A stretch of DNA of 64,000 nt from an uncultured Paracoccaceae bacterium (GCA_947500005.1 CANMQJ010000016.1:62001-126000), one strand, 5' to 3'; shown: positions 1 through 9,079, numbered from the stretch's first letter. The notes: a model not told the origin generated them from the letters alone. Numbers and translations are program-made.

Positions 1-224
1 ATCTGGACTCCGGCTCCCTCGAGCGACTTGTAGAGTTCGGCAAGAAGGAGTGTCTTGCCGGAACCTGCCTTGCCGATGACGGCCATCACTCCTGAGCTTC
101 CAGTAGTCTCGGGGCGCAGGAGGGCTTCATCCTCAAGATCTATACCCGCAGCGCGCAGCATTTCCGCCACGCTGTCGAACGCGGCGGCCTGATCATCTGA
201 GAATTGAACTTGAAGGCTGGACAT
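1..224 (-). CDS. AAA ATPase / RecD-like DNA helicase, N-terminal fragment
   Basis: An ATG at 224 opens a minus-strand frame that runs off the left edge, leaving about 74 N-terminal residues. Residues 51-58 read GKAGSGKT, a clean Walker A loop, preceded by a hydrophobic strand (VMAVI). The segment before it (DDQAAAFDSVAEML) resembles the start of RecD-type superfamily 1 helicases, where a short helical lead precedes the P-loop. The assignment as a RecD-like helicase rests on that resemblance. The ATPase call is firm, the helicase call moderate. It reads in the same direction as the LuxI gene upstream of it, with a 41-bp gap. Confidence 0.6.
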   Translation of the reverse strand, partial: MSSLQVQFSDDQAAAFDSVAEMLRAAGIDLEDEALLRPETTGSSGVMAVIGKAGSGKTLLLAELYKSLEGAGVQ

Positions 225-265
225 GGCGCGACACTACAACCGCCCGCCGTAGCCTGCCAGCGCAA

Positions 266-904
266 TCAGGCGCTGCGCGCCACCCGAGGTTTCGCGGTTG
301 GGCCGAACGCATTCCGAAACCACAGCCTGGACAGCGCGCGGGGCAGGCCTGCCTTTGAGGCCACCCGATCATTCACCTCCACCGAGCAGGGCCAGAGACC
401 TACAGATATCCGGTCGCGTCCCTGGCCCTCGGACCCCAGTATCTCGGGCGAAGCGCCAAGCATCCGGTAAAGACGAACCATCCGTGCGTCGAAAACTCCG
501 GCGACATGGCTAAGGCCGAACCCTTCCATCAACTCTCCGGCCGTAAGCATGATTGCACCTGCGACGCGCGCCTGGGCCGTGCGCGAAAGGCAGAACCGAG
601 TCGCTTCCCAAATCAAAGGAGAACAGATGGGCGCGCCACCGGTCAGGTGACCGAAAATATCGTTTACCATGACAGGGCCAGTGGCCGGAAGGAAACGCAT
701 CGATCCCCCATGGGTTCCGTCTTCTTCCTCCCATATCGCGTAGATCGGGTTCAGCGCGTCATACTTGTCACGCTCTTCGCCATTGGCATCCACCTGAACG
801 TCCCATCCCAGACGTGTTCGGAATTGGTCGGCCCTGTCCCGGAACATCGATCTTGCGAGTTCGGGATATCGGTGCAACTCGTCACCATAGAGATAGCGCA
901 GCAT
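266..904 (-). CDS. luxI: acyl-homoserine-lactone synthase (LuxI family)
   Basis: Makes an N-acyl-homoserine lactone signal from S-adenosylmethionine and an acyl donor. The 212-residue protein has the whole family fingerprint at the expected places: R24, F28, W34, D46, D49, R70, F84, E100 and R103. The ATG at 904 is preferred over upstream in-frame starts because an AAGGGG ribosome site lies just before it and the protein then begins at the usual family N-terminus (MLRYLYGDEL). It lies 82 bp downstream of the luxR gene on the same strand. No convincing lux box was found in that gap. Acyl chain length cannot be read from the sequence. Confidence 0.95.
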   Translation of the reverse strand: MLRYLYGDELHRYPELARSMFRDRADQFRTRLGWDVQVDANGEERDKYDALNPIYAIWEEEDGTHGGSMRFLPATGPVMVNDIFGHLTGGAPICSPLIWEATRFCLSRTAQARVAGAIMLTAGELMEGFGLSHVAGVFDARMVRLYRMLGASPEILGSEGQGRDRISVGLWPCSVEVNDRVASKAGLPRALSRLWFRNAFGPTAKPRVARSA

Positions 905-986
905 GAGATTTCCCCTTCTCGTCCGCTCATGGAACAAAGGGGGTACGGAAAAAGGGTTAACATCCGGTCATCGAGACGCGCGGGAC

Positions 987-1706
987 TTAAACCACTATCA
1001 AACCCCGGCTCATGGCGGTCGCTATCGCATGGGTCGTGTTGAGAGCGCCCAACTTGAAACGCGCGCTTTCGATATAGACGCGCAGGGTATGCTCGGAGAT
1101 GGACAGCGAGTGCGCCACCTGCGCCCTGCTGTACCCCAAGGCCAGAAGCGTCATCGCATCCACCTCGCGGGGCGACAACGCACGCGACATCTCCGGCTGG
1201 CGATTGGCCTCGAGTTCAAGGGCCTTCCGGTTGAAGTAATGCGCCAGCAGGATCAGGTCGCGGCCGTAACTTTCGGTAAACTCAGCCCAAGCCGCGTCAT
1301 CACAGGTGTGGTTCGCCGTGAAGAGCGCGAATTGGCCGTGCGGTCCCCGGATCGGGATGGAAAACCCCTGGTTCCCGACACCATGTTCCAGGGCATCCTT
1401 CAAAAAGGCCTTGGCAGCCTTCGAAGACCAGTCCAGCCTCTTCCAATCCACCGGATGAAAGCGCTGAAAACACCCGAGAATTACCGGATCGATCCGCAGG
1501 TAGTTATGTTCGGCATACCTTGCGATCCATGTCTCGGAATAGGTGGCAGCACCGTATTGCTCCCCCGCGCTGTCCACCCAGTGATAGACGATATGGTCGA
1601 TGCCCAGCGTATCGCGTAGCTGCACAGTGACGCGTTCGAGATCCTCAAGCGCGCTGGTGGCAACCAGGGCTTCCATGATCGGATCGAGATCTACCTTTGT
1701 CCCCAT
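987..1706 (-). CDS. luxR: LuxR-family quorum-sensing transcriptional regulator
   Basis: Likely receptor for the signal made by the adjacent LuxI. From the ATG at 1706 the protein is 239 residues. The N-terminal autoinducer-binding domain keeps the six residues typical of TraR-like receptors (W60, Y64, D73, P74, W88, G114). The C-terminal LuxR-type helix-turn-helix spans about 177-235 (LSPREVDAMTLLALG, then ISEHTLRVYI). A TTG at 1742 would add 12 residues but has no ribosome site. The ATG has only a distant AAGGGG, so the start is moderately sure. The start overlaps the end of the small upstream gene by about 60 bp, suggesting translational coupling. Confidence 0.93.
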   Translation of the reverse strand: MGTKVDLDPIMEALVATSALEDLERVTVQLRDTLGIDHIVYHWVDSAGEQYGAATYSETWIARYAEHNYLRIDPVILGCFQRFHPVDWKRLDWSSKAAKAFLKDALEHGVGNQGFSIPIRGPHGQFALFTANHTCDDAAWAEFTESYGRDLILLAHYFNRKALELEANRQPEMSRALSPREVDAMTLLALGYSRAQVAHSLSISEHTLRVYIESARFKLGALNTTHAIATAMSRGLIVV

Positions 1707-1863
1707 CGGCGAGTGTCCAAGCCCCTTCCCGATTGGACGCAAGCTCGGCGGCCGCGATCAGCCGGGTATCGTCCAGCTGTTCGGCAAGCGCTTTCAGCCC
1801 ATTTGCCGTGGCAAATGCCTTGAGGTCCGAGAGTACGTCCAAAATCCACTCATTATTCGCCAT
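1645..1863 (-). CDS. small protein upstream of and overlapping luxR
   Basis: A 72-residue reading frame starting MANNEWILDVLSDLKAFA, with a strong GGGGAGA ribosome site five bases before the ATG. The first ~50 residues look like a compact, acidic, helical protein (LKAFATANGLKALAEQL). The last ~20 are basic and overlap the luxR start, so the tail may be poorly conserved. I do not assign it to a named family. Its position directly ahead of luxR, on the same strand and overlapping it, suggests a role in translating or modulating the regulator. By analogy only, small proteins coupled to quorum-sensing genes are known in rhizobia (CinS). Confidence 0.65.
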   Translation of the reverse strand: MANNEWILDVLSDLKAFATANGLKALAEQLDDTRLIAAAELASNREGAWTLADGDKGRSRSDHGSPGCHQRA

Positions 1864-2060
1864 CAGAGTCTCCCCCAAAGAGTTAACGAAAGGTTAAGAC
1901 AACTATAGCATGCACTGCGATTGTTAGGATATTCGCCGGTTTCCACTCCCCCAAAATGGCGAGGTCGCGAACTGCAAGCCATTGAAACCGAGGGGTCGCA
2001 AGAAAACGGCCCGCGATCATGGATCTGATTCGCGAGCCGGGATGTGATTGAGTTGCCGGA

Positions 2061-3353
2061 TCAGATGCCGGACTTGGCGTCGAGTACTTCTTCCAGCGTG
2101 CGCAGGCCGGTCTTGGGGGCCTGAACCAGCACCGACATGTTCCCCGGCTTGTGCTCGTTGCGCAGCATCTTCATATGCGCCTCGGGCAGATCACTCCAGG
2201 TGAACACCTCGGACATGCAGGGGTCCAGGCGTCGCTCCAGCATCAGCTTGTTGGCGGCGGCGGCCTGCTTGAGATGAGCGAAATGGGAGCCCTGAAGACG
2301 CTTCTGGTGCATCCACATGTAGCGCACGTCGAAGGTGAGATTGTAGCCGGTGGTGCCGGCGCAGATCACGACCATGCCGCCCTTTTTCACAACGAAGGTC
2401 GAGACGGGGAATGTGCTCTCACCAGGGTGTTCGAAGACCATGTCGACATTCACGCCCTTGCCGGTGATGTCCCAGATCGCCTTGCCGAACTTGCGCGCTT
2501 CCTTGAACCACTCGGCATATTCGGGGGTATTCACCGTGGGCAGTTGGCCCCAGCAGTTGAAATCCTTGCGGTTGATGACGCCTTTGGCGCCCAGGTCCAT
2601 GACGAAATCGCGCTTGCTCTCGTCCGAGATCACGCCGATCGCGTTGGCCCCGGCGGTATTGATCAGCTGGATCGCGTAAGAGCCGAGACCGCCCGAGGCA
2701 CCCCAGACAAGAACATTCTGACCGGGCTTGAGATCGTGTGGCTCATGACCGAACAGCATCCGGTAGGCCGTGGCGAGCGTCAGTGTGTAGCAGGCGCTTT
2801 CCTCCCAGGTCAGATGCTTGGGCCGAGGCATCAGCTGCTGCGCCTGAACGTTTGTGAACTGGGCAAAGGACCCGTCCGGCGTCTCGTAGCCCCAGATACG
2901 CTGGCTGGGCGAATACATCGGGTCACCGCCGTTGCACTCTTCGTCGTCGCCATCATCCTGGTTGCAGTGGATCACGACCTCGTCGCCAACCTTCCAACGC
3001 TTCACCTTGTCGCCGACGGCCCAGACAATGCCCGAAGCATCGGAACCGGCGATATGATAAGGTGCCTTGTGTCCGTCGAAGGGAGAGATCGGTTTGCCAA
3101 GTGAGGCCCAGACACCGTTGTAATTGACGCCGGCGGCCATCACCAGCACGAGCACCTCGTGACTGTCCAACTTCGGGACATCCACCACCTCAAGCTGCAT
3201 GGCCGTATTCGGCTCGCCGTGGCGCTCCTTGCGGATAGCCCACGCGTACATCTTCTCCGGGACGAAGCCCATCGGTGGGATCTCTCCCATCTCGTAGAGC
3301 TCTTTTTCGGGCGCCTCATACGACGCGATACCGCCGTCGGTGTCCAAAGCCAT
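2061..3353 (-). CDS. ccrA: crotonyl-CoA carboxylase/reductase
   Basis: Key enzyme of the ethylmalonyl-CoA pathway: NADPH-dependent reductive carboxylation of crotonyl-CoA to ethylmalonyl-CoA in the cytoplasm. At 430 residues it matches the family length. A GroES-like medium-chain dehydrogenase fold is followed by a Rossmann segment at about 214-230 (VLVWGASGGLGSYA). The GVNYNGVW stretch (75-82) contains asparagines of the type used to hold CO2 in this family. AAGGAGG lies just before the ATG. It sits next to a PlsB-like gene and the divergent ecm gene, the usual grouping in rhodobacters. Together with mch and mcl2 in this window it indicates C2 assimilation without glyoxylate-shunt dependence. 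Confidence 0.97.
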   Translation of the reverse strand: MALDTDGGIASYEAPEKELYEMGEIPPMGFVPEKMYAWAIRKERHGEPNTAMQLEVVDVPKLDSHEVLVLVMAAGVNYNGVWASLGKPISPFDGHKAPYHIAGSDASGIVWAVGDKVKRWKVGDEVVIHCNQDDGDDEECNGGDPMYSPSQRIWGYETPDGSFAQFTNVQAQQLMPRPKHLTWEESACYTLTLATAYRMLFGHEPHDLKPGQNVLVWGASGGLGSYAIQLINTAGANAIGVISDESKRDFVMDLGAKGVINRKDFNCWGQLPTVNTPEYAEWFKEARKFGKAIWDITGKGVNVDMVFEHPGESTFPVSTFVVKKGGMVVICAGTTGYNLTFDVRYMWMHQKRLQGSHFAHLKQAAAANKLMLERRLDPCMSEVFTWSDLPEAHMKMLRNEHKPGNMSVLVQAPKTGLRTLEEVLDAKSGI

Positions 3354-3464
3354 GATGGCCTCCTTTACAGAACCAGTTTGCCGCGACGCAGAATCGCGTT
3401 CCTTCGCATGAGATATTTGTCGTCGCGCAACATTGCAACAGAAAACAAGATGGTTTTTGAAACT

Positions 3465-4865
3465 TTATGACCCAGCAGTCGCAGAAATATCCTTTGCGTC
3501 CGCAGCATCCGCAAGCGGTGCCACGACCCGGGCCACCGAGGCGGCATAATAATCCAAAAGCGGGCGGCGCTCCGTGCCCGCCTCGTAGCGTCCGTTCTGC
3601 AAGACGAGGATGCGGCGGTCGGTCAATTCACGAAGGATTGAGGGCAGGCCGGAGATCAGATCCTCCGCCGAAGGCTGGAGACCGGGATCGGACACCTGCG
3701 CCAGAAGTGTACGGATGCGGTCCGCCATCTGCTGTGAGGTCATCGCGCCCTCGTGGTGCACCAACCAGCACACCAGGGGCGCGGCGACGATGGGAAGAAC
3801 GTCTGCGATCCGCCGCATCAAATCACGCGCAAGCGGCACGGACGGGTCGCCACGCTCGCCCCGGAAGTCCCCGAGCGCGACCGGATGCCCAAAATTCACT
3901 GCCGCCGTGCCGAACCGGCGATACCGTCCTGTCAGTTTTCGCCAAGGTTGCTTCAACAGCCACACCGCGATCACCCCGATCCGCGCGCGGAACCTGCGCT
4001 CTTGGCGCGACGCGGCGTCTGTCAGGACGGAATCCTCCAACACCCGGTCATAGTTCAGCGCGACCGGGACAAAGACCACATCGCGGTCCTCGGGCACGCC
4101 GTCGATGATGTATTTCAGCAGGCCCAGTCTGGGCTGCATCAGCGCGCCCGTTAAGCTCAACCCGCCTTCGGGAAAAATCGCCTGCGTGACACCCGCCTCG
4201 GTCGCCTGCTTCACATAGGCTGCCAAGACCGCCCGGTAGAGGTCGTTGCGCGACCGGCGCCGGATGAAATAGGCACCCATCGCACGGATCAGGCGACTGA
4301 GGGGCCAGACCTGCGCCCACTCCCCCACTGCATAAGACAGGGCGGAATGCTCAGCCGCCAGATAGGTGACCAGTACATAATCCATGTTGCTGCGGTGGTT
4401 CATCACGTAAACCACGGTGGCATCCGGATCGATGGAACGGAACGCAGCCTCGTCCGCATAGGACAGGCGGACCGAGTACAGCGCGTTGCCGATCAAGCGC
4501 GCCGCCCGTGTGGCAAAGCTGAAATAAGTAAATGCGGAAAAAGACGGTACAATCTCGCGCGCATAGCGTCGCGCCTGTTCAAAGGCCACCGCCTCGGGAA
4601 TGCCGATGGCGCGCGCATGGTCCTGAACTGCGTGGCTTACCTGCGGGTCATAGATGAGACGTTGAATCGTGTCGTGCCTCCGCGCCAGCTTGAAGGGTTG
4701 GATCGGTCTTTGCAGCCTTGTGTTGAGCCGCGCGACCGCTCTTTCCAGCCTTCTGCGAAAGAACCAGCGCACCGAGGGGAACAGGAAATGCGACGCAAAG
4801 GTCACTGCAGCGAACAGCAGGATCAGGATGAAAAGCCAAAGCGGGATTTCGACCGGTTGCGTCAT
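3465..4865 (-). CDS. PlsB-like glycerolphosphate acyltransferase
   Basis: Predicted membrane acyltransferase of phospholipid synthesis, 466 residues from the ATG at 4865. One N-terminal membrane segment spans about 8-30. The four glycerol-3-phosphate acyltransferase blocks follow: NHRSNMD (156-162), GAYFIRRR (197-204), FPEGGLSLTG (231-240) and VPVALNYDRV. These fit the PlsB/GNPAT group better than PlsC, but substrate specificity is not certain. The ribosome site is weak (CTGGA). It lies about 110 bp upstream of ccrA on the same strand and is divergent from ecm. A metabolic reason for its place between two ethylmalonyl-CoA pathway genes is not evident. Confidence 0.8.
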   Translation of the reverse strand: MTQPVEIPLWLFILILLFAAVTFASHFLFPSVRWFFRRRLERAVARLNTRLQRPIQPFKLARRHDTIQRLIYDPQVSHAVQDHARAIGIPEAVAFEQARRYAREIVPSFSAFTYFSFATRAARLIGNALYSVRLSYADEAAFRSIDPDATVVYVMNHRSNMDYVLVTYLAAEHSALSYAVGEWAQVWPLSRLIRAMGAYFIRRRSRNDLYRAVLAAYVKQATEAGVTQAIFPEGGLSLTGALMQPRLGLLKYIIDGVPEDRDVVFVPVALNYDRVLEDSVLTDAASRQERRFRARIGVIAVWLLKQPWRKLTGRYRRFGTAAVNFGHPVALGDFRGERGDPSVPLARDLMRRIADVLPIVAAPLVCWLVHHEGAMTSQQMADRIRTLLAQVSDPGLQPSAEDLISGLPSILRELTDRRILVLQNGRYEAGTERRPLLDYYAASVARVVAPLADAADAKDISATAGS

Positions 4866-5034
4866 GTCCAGAACGTGGCACCGGGTGCGAGCGGGGTAAA
4901 GGGAATTGCGTTTCGCGACGGCTCCCGCGCACACCCTGACGCCGCAACGCAGCGAATTGACACTTCCTCAAAGTTTCAAGTATGTCTCCGGTGACGCAAT
5001 AAAATTGCCCAACCGCGATTCACGAGGTGAACCG

Positions 5035-7002
5035 ATGACGCAACCGCAAAAAGACCGCCCCTGGCTGATCCGCACCTATGCCGGACACTCCACGGCCAAG
5101 GCCTCAAACGCGCTTTATCGCGGAAACCTCGCCAAGGGTCAGACGGGCCTTTCGGTCGCTTTCGACCTGCCGACGCAAACGGGCTATGACAGCGATCATG
5201 TGCTGGCCAAAGGCGAAGTCGGCAAGGTGGGAGTACCGATCTGCCATCTCGGCGACATGCGCGTGCTTTTCGACCAGATCCCTCTGGACCAGATGAACAC
5301 GTCGATGACGATCAACGCGACCGCGCCCTGGCTGCTGGCGCTGTATATCGCGGTGGCCGAGGAACAGGGCGCGGATATCTCGAAACTGACCGGCACGGTG
5401 CAGAACGACCTGATCAAGGAATACCTGTCGCGCGGCACCTATATCTGCCCGCCGAAACCATCGCTCAAGATGATCGCGGACGTGGCCGAGTATTGCTATA
5501 CCAACGTGCCCAAATGGAACCCGATGAACGTGTGTTCCTACCATCTGCAAGAAGCCGGAGCCACTCCGGAACAAGAGCTCGCCTATGCGCTCGCCACGGC
5601 CCAGGCCGTTCTGGACGAATTGCAGCCCCGCGTCCCTGCCGAGGATTTCCCGGCACTTGTGGGGCGCATCTCTTTCTTCGTGAATGCCGGCATCCGCTTT
5701 GTCACGGAAATGTGCAAGATGCGCGCCTTCGCCGATCTGTGGGATGAGATCTGCGAGAAGCGCTATGGCGTGACGGATCCGAAATTCCGCCGTTTCCGCT
5801 ATGGGGTCCAGGTCAACTCGCTGGGCCTGACCGAGCAACAGCCCGAAAACAACGTCTATCGAATCCTCATCGAGATGCTGGCCGTGACCCTTTCGAAAAA
5901 GGCCCGCGCCCGCGCCGTGCAATTGCCGGCGTGGAACGAGGCGCTCGGCCTGCCACGCCCGTGGGATCAGCAATGGTCGATGCGTATGCAGCAGATCCTG
6001 GCATATGAGACCGACCTGCTCGAATATGACGACCTTTTCGATGGCAATCCGGTCGTCGATGCCAAGGTCGAAGCGCTGAAAGAAGGCGCGCGGGCCGAAC
6101 TGGCAAACCTCGACTCGATGGGCGGGGCCGTCGCCTCGATCGAATACATGAAGTCCCGCCTCGTGGAATCGAATGCCGACCGCTTGAACCGGATCGAGCG
6201 GAACGAAACCATCGTCGTCGGCGTCAATAAATGGACCGAAGGAGAGCCCTCGCCCCTGCAATCCGAGGATGGCGGCATCATGGTCGTCGATCCGGCAGTG
6301 GAGCAGGACCAGATCGACCGGCTGAATGAGTGGCGCACCAGCCGAGACGAGGCAAAGGTGCAGGCCGCTCTGACTGCTTTGCGCGAGGCGGCGCGCAATG
6401 GCGCAAACGTGATGGAGCCTTCTATCGCGGCGGCAAAGGCAGGCGTAACGACCGGAGAATGGGCGGAAGAAATGCGCAATGCCTATGGCACGTATCGCGG
6501 CCCCACGGGCGTTTCCGGCTCGGTATCGAACAAGACCGAAGGTCTCGACGAGCTGCGCGCTCAGGTCGATGCTGTCAGCGACCGGTTGGGCCGCCGCCTG
6601 AAATTCCTTGTCGGCAAGCCCGGTCTCGACGGCCATTCCAACGGGGCCGAGCAAATCGCCTTCCGTGCCCGCGATTGCGGGATGGATATCACTTATGACG
6701 GTATTCGCCTCACGCCCGAGGAAATCGTCAGCGCCGCGCTGGAGGAAAAAGCGCACGTGATCGGACTGTCGATTTTGTCGGGAAGCCATTTGCCCCTGGT
6801 CGAAGACATGATGCGCCGGCTGCATGAGGCGGGATTGTCACATATTCCGGTCCTAGTCGGCGGAATCATTCCGGAAGAGGACGCCAGAAAGCTGAAGGCG
6901 ATCGGCGTCTCCAAGGTCTACACGCCAAAAGACTTCTCTCTGAACACAATAATGACAGACATCATCGTTCTTGCAGATAAAAAGGACGTAGCCGCAGAAT
7001 AG
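5035..7002 (+). CDS. ecm: ethylmalonyl-CoA mutase (B12-dependent)
   Basis: Converts (2R)-ethylmalonyl-CoA to (2S)-methylsuccinyl-CoA, the rearrangement step of the ethylmalonyl-CoA pathway. The 655-residue single chain holds the substrate-binding TIM barrel first (YAGHSTAKASNALY and FDLPTQTGYDSDH near the N-terminus). The C-terminal cobalamin domain has D532-x-H534-xx-G, then SGS and GG motifs (LSILSGSHLPL, VLVGGIIP). Length and the single-chain form separate it from two-subunit methylmalonyl-CoA mutases, and the ccrA neighbourhood supports ecm. The ATG at 5035 has a GAGGTG ribosome site. Upstream in-frame codons lack one. Confidence 0.95.
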   Translation: MTQPQKDRPWLIRTYAGHSTAKASNALYRGNLAKGQTGLSVAFDLPTQTGYDSDHVLAKGEVGKVGVPICHLGDMRVLFDQIPLDQMNTSMTINATAPWLLALYIAVAEEQGADISKLTGTVQNDLIKEYLSRGTYICPPKPSLKMIADVAEYCYTNVPKWNPMNVCSYHLQEAGATPEQELAYALATAQAVLDELQPRVPAEDFPALVGRISFFVNAGIRFVTEMCKMRAFADLWDEICEKRYGVTDPKFRRFRYGVQVNSLGLTEQQPENNVYRILIEMLAVTLSKKARARAVQLPAWNEALGLPRPWDQQWSMRMQQILAYETDLLEYDDLFDGNPVVDAKVEALKEGARAELANLDSMGGAVASIEYMKSRLVESNADRLNRIERNETIVVGVNKWTEGEPSPLQSEDGGIMVVDPAVEQDQIDRLNEWRTSRDEAKVQAALTALREAARNGANVMEPSIAAAKAGVTTGEWAEEMRNAYGTYRGPTGVSGSVSNKTEGLDELRAQVDAVSDRLGRRLKFLVGKPGLDGHSNGAEQIAFRARDCGMDITYDGIRLTPEEIVSAALEEKAHVIGLSILSGSHLPLVEDMMRRLHEAGLSHIPVLVGGIIPEEDARKLKAIGVSKVYTPKDFSLNTIMTDIIVLADKKDVAAE

Positions 7003-7067
7003 GAATTCCATTTTCTCCTTGAAAATATGACGCTGAAATGCACCACAAAATGCATTAACGTCCATGT

Positions 7068-7087
7068 GCCTGCCATTCTTGGCAGGC
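7068..7087 (+). other. stem-loop in the ecm / H-NS-like gene gap
   Basis: A perfect 8-bp stem (GCCTGCCA / TGGCAGGC) with a TTCT loop lies 65 bp after the ecm stop and 27 bp before the next ATG. There is no long T-run after it, so it could be a weak terminator or a leader structure of the H-NS-like mRNA. A second, shorter inverted repeat, AATGCA / TGCATT, is at 7037-7056. Confidence 0.5.
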
Positions 7088-7114
7088 GCGCCTTTCGAGG
7101 AGAAAAAACAACGT

Positions 7115-7432
7115 ATGGAACTTGACCTCAACAAGATGTCGCGCAAGGAACTTGTGGACTTGCGCTCTAAGCTCGATACCGCCATCCGCGATGCGGAAAA
7201 GCGGGAAAGACAAGAAGCTCTTGCAGCCGCCGAGAAAGCGGCGGCGGAATACGGCTTTTCCCTGGCCGATCTTTCGGCGGAAAAGCGCGCAAGCACGAAG
7301 GGCTCGAAGGCCAGCCCGAAATACCGCAATCCGGAAAATCCCGAACAGACCTGGACCGGCCGCGGTCGCAAGCCGCAATGGATACATGACGCCCTGGCCC
7401 GCGGCGCGGACATTTCCGAACTCGAGATCTGA
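7115..7432 (+). CDS. H-NS / HvrA-family nucleoid protein
   Basis: A 105-residue DNA-binding protein of the H-NS histone family. The N-terminal ~48 residues are a charged helical oligomerisation region (ELVDLRSKLDTAIRDAEKRE). A linker follows, and the C-terminal DNA-binding loop reads TWTGRGRKPQWI at 79-90, the classic H-NS signature. In Rhodobacter, HvrA of this family tunes photosynthesis and nitrogen genes, and roseobacter homologues are generally uncharacterised. AGGAG lies upstream of the ATG. It is followed nine bases later by deoD and may share a transcript with it. Confidence 0.9.
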   Translation: MELDLNKMSRKELVDLRSKLDTAIRDAEKRERQEALAAAEKAAAEYGFSLADLSAEKRASTKGSKASPKYRNPENPEQTWTGRGRKPQWIHDALARGADISELEI

Positions 7433-7441
7433 CGCTCGGAC

Positions 7442-8146
7442 ATGACCATTCATATTGGCGCCGAAAAGGGCGATATCGCGGAAACAGTTCTTCTGCCCGG
7501 GGATCCCTACCGCGCGAAATGGGCGGCAGAAAAGTTTCTGAGTGATACCAGGCTGGTCAATCAGACTCGCGGAATGCTGGGTTTTACCGGAACATGGAAA
7601 GGGAACCCCGTCACCATTCAGGGAAGCGGCATGGGGATGCCGTCGCTTTCGATTTACGTCAATGAACTGATCCGGGATTTCGGTGCCAGAACCCTCATTC
7701 GCATCGGGTCCTGCGGCGGGATGCAGGACGACGTAGGAGTCCGTGACATCATCCTCGCGATGACATCCACGACACTGGGCAGCCCGTCGCGGGGGATCTT
7801 TCGCGAGCTGAATTTTGCCCCCTGTGCCGATTGGGGCCTTTTGCACGCGGCCGCGAAAGCTGCCGAGCGGCATGAGACCAAGGTTCATGTCGGGGGCATT
7901 TACTCTTCTGATGTTTTCTATGACGAGCGGCCCGATCTCAACGAACAGATGGTGCGCCACGGCATCCTCGGGGTCGAGATGGAGGCCGCGGAACTCTACA
8001 CGCTTGCAGCACGGCACAAGTGCCGTGCACTGGCCGTTCTGACGGTCTCGGACCACCTTCTGACCGGCGCGGCCCTCCCCGCCGAAGAGCGTGAGCGCAG
8101 TTTCGGTGAAATGGTCGAAATCGCTCTGGAAGCCGCTTTCGCCTGA
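7442..8146 (+). CDS. deoD: purine-nucleoside phosphorylase (DeoD type)
   Basis: Phosphorolysis of purine (deoxy)nucleosides to free base and (deoxy)ribose-1-phosphate in the cytoplasm. The 234 residues match the hexameric bacterial DeoD class. Visible signatures are [19 protein letters not shown] at the N-terminus, a GSGMGMPS phosphate loop, IRIGSCGG, the EMEAAELY nucleoside-binding stretch and the catalytic aspartate in TVSDHL. It begins nine bases after the H-NS-like stop and ends at a strong bidirectional hairpin. Confidence 0.96.
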   Translation: MTIHIGAEKGDIAETVLLPGDPYRAKWAAEKFLSDTRLVNQTRGMLGFTGTWKGNPVTIQGSGMGMPSLSIYVNELIRDFGARTLIRIGSCGGMQDDVGVRDIILAMTSTTLGSPSRGIFRELNFAPCADWGLLHAAAKAAERHETKVHVGGIYSSDVFYDERPDLNEQMVRHGILGVEMEAAELYTLAARHKCRALAVLTVSDHLLTGAALPAEERERSFGEMVEIALEAAFA

Positions 8147-8193
8147 ACGCGCAACCACAGCGCGCTTCAGGGCGCGCTGCCCGGCCCAACGCT

Positions 8194-8220
8194 CCGGGTC
8201 GCATCTTTGATGCGGCCCGG
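8194..8220. terminator. bidirectional hairpin terminator
   Basis: A 12-bp stem (CCGGGTCGCATC paired with GATGCGGCCCGG, one G-T pair) closes on a TTT loop between the convergent deoD and DUF1989 genes. A smaller inverted repeat (AGCGCGC / GCGCGCT) lies just before it. Placement between converging genes supports a shared terminator. Confidence 0.75.
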
Positions 8221-8233
8221 AGGGGCGGGAGCC

Positions 8234-9079
8234 CTACCTGCCATGGCTTCCGTCGTACCCGTTGCGCGCAGGCGAATGCCAGCCGTTCAGCGCCTCTGGT
8301 TCGGGTGCGAAGACCTCGACCAGAAGCGGGAAGCAAGGCGAAATATCCGAGGAATGCTCGGCCGAACAATCCCCACCGGGACAGGCGCTGAGCGCGCCCA
8401 AAAGGTCGATCTCGGCAAAGAACTCCAAGAAATCGCCGGGTCGTACCGGGCTGGCCTTCATGAAATACTGCCCCGTGTCACGCGTGAAACCGGTACACAT
8501 GAAGACATTCAGGACGTCATGCACATGGCGCTCCGCCTCGACAAGGGACAGGCCTCCATGATCCGCCAACGCCCGCGTCAGGTTGGAATGACAGCAATGG
8601 TGGTACTGGCTTCCGGCAAGCAGGTTTCCCGTATACGGGTCGCATCGCGTGCCGATCACGTCATGCACCGACCCGCCATAGGCGTCGATTCCGTACCATC
8701 CCAGCGTATCTGCAGTGATCGTCGCCATCGGTCGCAGATGTGGAAAGCTGCTCCACATACGCTCTCCGGTGCTCAGATGCGTCCCGTGAAGGGCACGGGT
8801 CTTACCCGAGTAGAAGCGCTCGCTCAAATCTTCGCGGTTCCACACGTTCAGGTCACCGACCTGCGGCCCCTCCACCGAGGTAATGCGAAAGAAATGGCCG
8901 GCCTCGACTTCGAAGCAGGAAGCGTCGCGCGGCGCCACGACAACCTCGTCGATCTTGCGCGCCTCAGCCCGGGCAGCATGATAGAGTGGCAAATCAGGGC
9001 GCGGCAACGTGTGGTTCGGATAGCAGATCACGGGAGCGACAGCGCGGCGTGCCTCGGCGTCTTCCGGAATCGTGGTCAC
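8234..9079 (-). CDS. DUF1989 / urea carboxylase-associated family protein
   Basis: A 281-residue protein of the DUF1989 family, whose members often sit by urea carboxylase or aminomethyltransferase-like genes. Here no urea genes are adjacent, so its substrate is open. Recognisable family features are the FRITSVEGPQVGDLNVWN strand, a GTHLSTGERMWSSFP block, and a histidine/cysteine-rich patch (YHHCCHSNL) with a later CPGGDCS that could bind metal. It uses a GTG start at 9079 with GGAGG nine bases upstream. It follows the helicase gene by 68 bp on the same strand. Confidence 0.85.
   Translation of the reverse strand: MTTIPEDAEARRAVAPVICYPNHTLPRPDLPLYHAARAEARKIDEVVVAPRDASCFEVEAGHFFRITSVEGPQVGDLNVWNREDLSERFYSGKTRALHGTHLSTGERMWSSFPHLRPMATITADTLGWYGIDAYGGSVHDVIGTRCDPYTGNLLAGSQYHHCCHSNLTRALADHGGLSLVEAERHVHDVLNVFMCTGFTRDTGQYFMKASPVRPGDFLEFFAEIDLLGALSACPGGDCSAEHSSDISPCFPLLVEVFAPEPEALNGWHSPARNGYDGSHGR

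Noticed and set aside
905-986. lux box upstream of luxI
   Set aside because: No convincing 18-20 bp inverted repeat was found in the luxR-luxI gap. Regulation by LuxR may act on the upstream promoter.
1742-1742. TTG start of LuxR adding 12 residues
   Set aside because: No ribosome site nearby. The ATG at 1706 aligns with the family N-terminus.
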